Positions 63,667 to 64,000 of a DNA stretch of 64,000 bases are shown here, piece by piece. The notes under the pieces are model-generated. The model saw nothing but the letters and a program-made list of their open reading frames with translations, did not search any database and was not told where the DNA came from. Both the position numbers and the translations under genes were made by a program. The number at the start of each line of letters is the position of its first letter. The first letter of the stretch is position 1. The stretch is from JANXYW01 sp031400455 (GTDB lineage Bacteria > Chloroflexota > Dehalococcoidia > DSTF01 > JACRBR01): positions 16,507 through 80,506 of the forward strand of contig JANNPX010000015.1 in the NCBI GenBank assembly GCA_031400455.1. The letters run 5' to 3'.

Positions 63667-63673
63667 GTGGGGA

Positions 63674-63712
63674 GTTTACAGTTTGTGGTTTGTAGGTCGT
63701 AGTTCACGGTCT
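63674..63712. repeat. AACTACGAAC word array (inverted partner of 63798-63822)
   Basis: Words gtttgtggtttgtaggtcgt and agttcacgg between the GT2 start and the groEL terminator; the opposite strand resembles the array at 63798-63822 (aactacgaactgtgaactac). Confidence 0.65.
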
Positions 63713-63759
63713 CGAGTTTGTCCGCCGGAGGTTCGTGGCTCACAGCTTCCTGAAACGCA

Positions 63760-63787
63760 GAGAGGGCGCCCCAGCGGGCGCCCTCTC
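63760..63787 (-). terminator. Rho-independent terminator of groEL
   Basis: GAGAGGGCGCCC and GGGCGCCCTCTC (63760-63771, 63776-63787) form a perfect 12-bp stem with a 4-base loop; it lies just past the groEL stop on the minus strand. Confidence 0.8.
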
Positions 63788-63823
63788 AAAACAGCCAACT
63801 ACGAACTGTGAACTACGAACTCC

Positions 63824-64000
63824 CTAGTAGTCCATCGGCGGCGGCGCGGGAGCCATGCCCGGCGCTTCCGGAATCTCCGTGACCAGCGTCTCCGTCGTCA
63901 GCACCATGGCGGCGATGCTGGCGGCGTTCTCCAGCGCGGAGCGCGTCACCTTCGCCGGGTCGATGATGCCGGCCTTCAGCAGGTCGACGTACTTGTCGTT
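63824..64000 (-). CDS. groEL: 60 kDa chaperonin GroEL, C-terminal part (cut by window)
   Basis: The minus strand encodes the last 58 residues. YVDLLKAGIIDPAKVTRSAL and NAASIAAMVLTTETLVTEIP are the conserved C-terminal equatorial domain of GroEL, and the protein ends GMAPAPPPMDY, a Pro/Met-rich version of the usual Gly-Met tail. The 5' part lies beyond base 64000. GroEL folds cytoplasmic proteins with GroES, which is not visible here. Confidence 0.95.
   Translation of the reverse strand, partial: NDKYVDLLKAGIIDPAKVTRSALENAASIAAMVLTTETLVTEIPEAPGMAPAPPPMDY

Overview
The window is a 64 kb piece of a high-GC bacterial chromosome with no rRNA, tRNA, prophage or insertion sequence that I could find. 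GTG and TTG starts are frequent and neighbouring genes often overlap as GTGA or ATGA. The gene content suggests a member of the Chloroflexota, possibly Dehalococcoidia-like: a MoaD/NIL/threonine-synthase trio, secreted proteins with Thr-Pro-rich linkers and dockerin-like tails, and a GroEL with a Pro/Met-rich tail. This placement is inference; no marker phylogeny could be run.

Layout. 1-1711: the end of a flavin reductase and an acyltransferase-3 membrane protein. 1870-10280: a surface glycosylation locus with four GT-C-type membrane proteins, a small membrane protein, an NAD-dependent sugar dehydratase, a sugar nucleotidyltransferase and a GT2 enzyme. The simplest model is that the soluble enzymes make an activated sugar, the GT2 enzyme puts it on a polyprenyl carrier, and the GT-C proteins transfer it outside the membrane. 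10392-15573: HEAT-repeat protein, Nudix, GNAT, small membrane protein, acyl-CoA thioesterase II, a GT4 enzyme and a VOC protein. 15817-21031: purF-purM-purH and a GalT/HIT-like gene.

21162-29261, all on the minus strand: thrC, NIL protein and moaD-like; then argC-argJ-argB; then an overlapping DUF262-HEPN pair that looks like a defence or toxin module in less GC-rich DNA; then a lipoprotein. 29665-36803: small DUF4177-like protein, cytochrome P450, flippase-like membrane protein, a DRE-TIM (HMGL-like) enzyme, a transglutaminase-like protein and a large membrane GT2 enzyme preceded by a c-di-AMP (ydaO) riboswitch with its own terminator.

37206-46293: secreted S8 peptidase, phosphotransferase, then a polysaccharide assembly cluster (Wzz-like, GT4, lipoprotein, Wzx-like flippase, GT4). 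46517-50887: an NTF2-like protein and riboflavin synthesis (ribD, ribE, ribBA, ribH). 50973-57832: small membrane and hypothetical proteins, a cysteine-less HesB-like protein, rpsU, amidohydrolase, tldD, two alpha/beta hydrolases and a 2TM protein. 57935-64000: a very large secreted PA14/sorbosone-dehydrogenase-like/PKD protein, a Rieske protein, a GT2 enzyme and the end of groEL.

The most interesting items are the DUF262-HEPN pair, the c-di-AMP switch whose terminator covers the annotated start of a glycosyltransferase, a shared dockerin-like C-terminal module on the two large secreted proteins, an 11/12 inverted repeat over the ribE promoter, and several families of short intergenic repeats, including a nested inverted-repeat element at 62620-62930.
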